Shown piece by piece: positions 63,286 to 64,000 of a stretch of DNA of 64,000 nucleotides. Positions within the stretch are counted from its first letter, which is position 1. Each line of letters begins with the position of its first letter. Under the pieces are notes generated by a model, which made no database searches, had not been told where the DNA came from, and worked only from the letters and a program-made list of their open reading frames with translations. Source of the DNA: Methylobacterium durans (GTDB lineage Bacteria; Pseudomonadota; Alphaproteobacteria; Rhizobiales; Beijerinckiaceae); assembly GCF_003173715.1 (NCBI RefSeq), contig NZ_CP029550.1:1-64000 (forward strand), given 5' to 3'. Position numbers and translations under genes: made by a program.

Positions 63286-64000
63286 CGCACGCCGCCGCCG
63301 CGCCCCGTGCCGCCTGGCGCGACCTTCTCGCGCCCGGGCTCGCCTCCCTCGTCGCTCTCGCGATCCTCGTCGGCCTCGGTACGTGGCAGGTCGCGCGCAA
63401 GACCGAGAAGGAGGCGCTGATCGCCCGGATCGTCGCCCGCTCGAAGGCGGAGCCAGGCCCCCTCCCCGCCCCGGCCGAGTGGGATGCCGCCCGCGACGAG
63501 TTCCGGCACGTGCGCGTCGCGGGGCGCTTCCTCAACGACCGCGAGACCCTGGTCCACGGCCTCGCCGCGGGCGGCACGCCGGGCCGGGCGCTGCAGGGCT
63601 ACTACGTGATCACGCCGCTGGTGCGCGCGGAGGGCGGCACAATCCTCGTCAACCGCGGCTTTGTGCCAACCGAACTGAAGCGCCCGGAGGACCGCAAGGA
63701 CGGGATCGTGGAGGGCGAGACCACGGTGACCGGCATCCTGCGGGCGAGCGAGGCGCGGGGGATGTTCGTGCCCGCGCCCGATCCGGCCGCGGCGAGTGGT
63801 TCAACCGGGATGTCGCCGGCATCGCGGCCTCCCGCGGCATTGCCGATGCGGCGCCCTTCCTCGTCGAGGCCGACGCGGCGCCGGGCCAGACGAGCTGGCC
63901 GCGGGGCGGCCAGCTGCGCGTCGACCTGCCGAACAACCACCTGCAATATGCTTTCACGTGGTTCGGCATCGCGGCCTGCCTCGTCGGCGTCTTCTCCGTC
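63282..64000 (+). CDS. SURF1 family oxidase assembly protein, frameshifted and cut by the window edge
   Basis: Membrane protein involved in haem a insertion into subunit I. GTG at 63282 overlaps the DUF983 stop (GTGA). First span LASLVALAILVGLGTWQVAR, then FRHVRVAGRFLNDRE, GYYVITPLVRAEGG and ILVNRGFVP, and the C-terminal signature PNNHLQYAFTWFGIA. The frame breaks near 63787 (FVPAPDPA to GEWFNRDVAGIAA), one base short. The final helix continues beyond 64000. Confidence 0.92.
   Translation, partial: MTHAAAAPRAAWRDLLAPGLASLVALAILVGLGTWQVARKTEKEALIARIVARSKAEPGPLPAPAEWDAARDEFRHVRVAGRFLNDRETLVHGLAAGGTPGRALQGYYVITPLVRAEGGTILVNRGFVPTELKRPEDRKDGIVEGETTVTGILRASEARGMFVPAPDPAAASGSTGMSPASRPPAALPMRRPSSSRPTRRRARRAGRGAASCASTCRTTTCNMLSRGSASRPASSASSP

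Overview
The window is high-GC DNA from an alphaproteobacterium, most likely a Methylobacterium/Methylorubrum-type member of the Rhizobiales/Hyphomicrobiales. The evidence is a CpdR-type receiver, a CtrA-like box, a DUF1178 protein, a DUF459 (SGNH) protein, an aa3-type cox operon with a coxF-like gene, and the overall codon use. This is inference from protein character; no search was run.

Layout. 228-1516 (-) is a phoR-like sensor kinase, badly frameshifted, and 1568-2738 (-) a UPF0104/LPG-synthase-type membrane protein. 2821-12323 (-) is a tightly coupled operon: inositol-3-phosphate synthase, an HD-like helical protein, a methyltransferase, a Gfo/Idh oxidoreductase, a YcaO protein, a TIM-barrel isomerase/epimerase, a GT4 glycosyltransferase, a PIG-L deacetylase and a uracil-DNA-glycosylase-like protein. 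Read together it looks like a pathway to an uncharacterised inositol-containing glycoconjugate, and it is the best candidate for an undescribed system. 12.6-24.2 kb holds cell-envelope and housekeeping genes: SLT transglycosylase, EmrAB-type exporter, HdeD-like protein, PBP1A with an SNase-like tail, chemoreceptor, AMP nucleosidase, TrmO. 24.3-31 kb holds a MarR regulator and an RND efflux operon with two fusion proteins, divergent from a TetR gene with a clear operator. 30954-32355 is an IS701-type insertion sequence inserted at the TetR stop codon. 32.4-45.4 kb is mixed: HDAC-like hydrolase, GT21-type glycosyltransferase, GATase, tRNA-Leu(CAA), YqaA/DedA-like and DsbB-like proteins, DUF1178, nitrilase-family hydrolase, glutaredoxin, CpdR, N-formylglutamate amidohydrolase, a suhB/mmgR-like sRNA, galU, galE, MltB and an SGNH protein. 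45.8-47.9 kb encodes a tandemly duplicated RTX protein. 47.9-54.2 kb is gltB-gltD. 54.9-56.9 kb holds a secreted protein of unknown function and fdhD. 57.2-64 kb is the aa3 cytochrome oxidase operon (coxB, coxA, ctaB, coxF, ctaG, coxC, DUF983, SURF1, the last cut by the window edge).

Two features cut across the window. First, about thirty single-base frameshifts interrupt otherwise well-preserved genes, including several cytochrome oxidase genes. Nearly all can be repaired by restoring one base, often in a G or C run, so they look like sequence errors rather than decay. I give such genes as one CDS and note the break. Second, a family of roughly 110-bp palindromic repeats (ends CTCTCCCGTTCGGGAGAG) recurs five times between genes, and in two places it contributes codons to a flanking gene.
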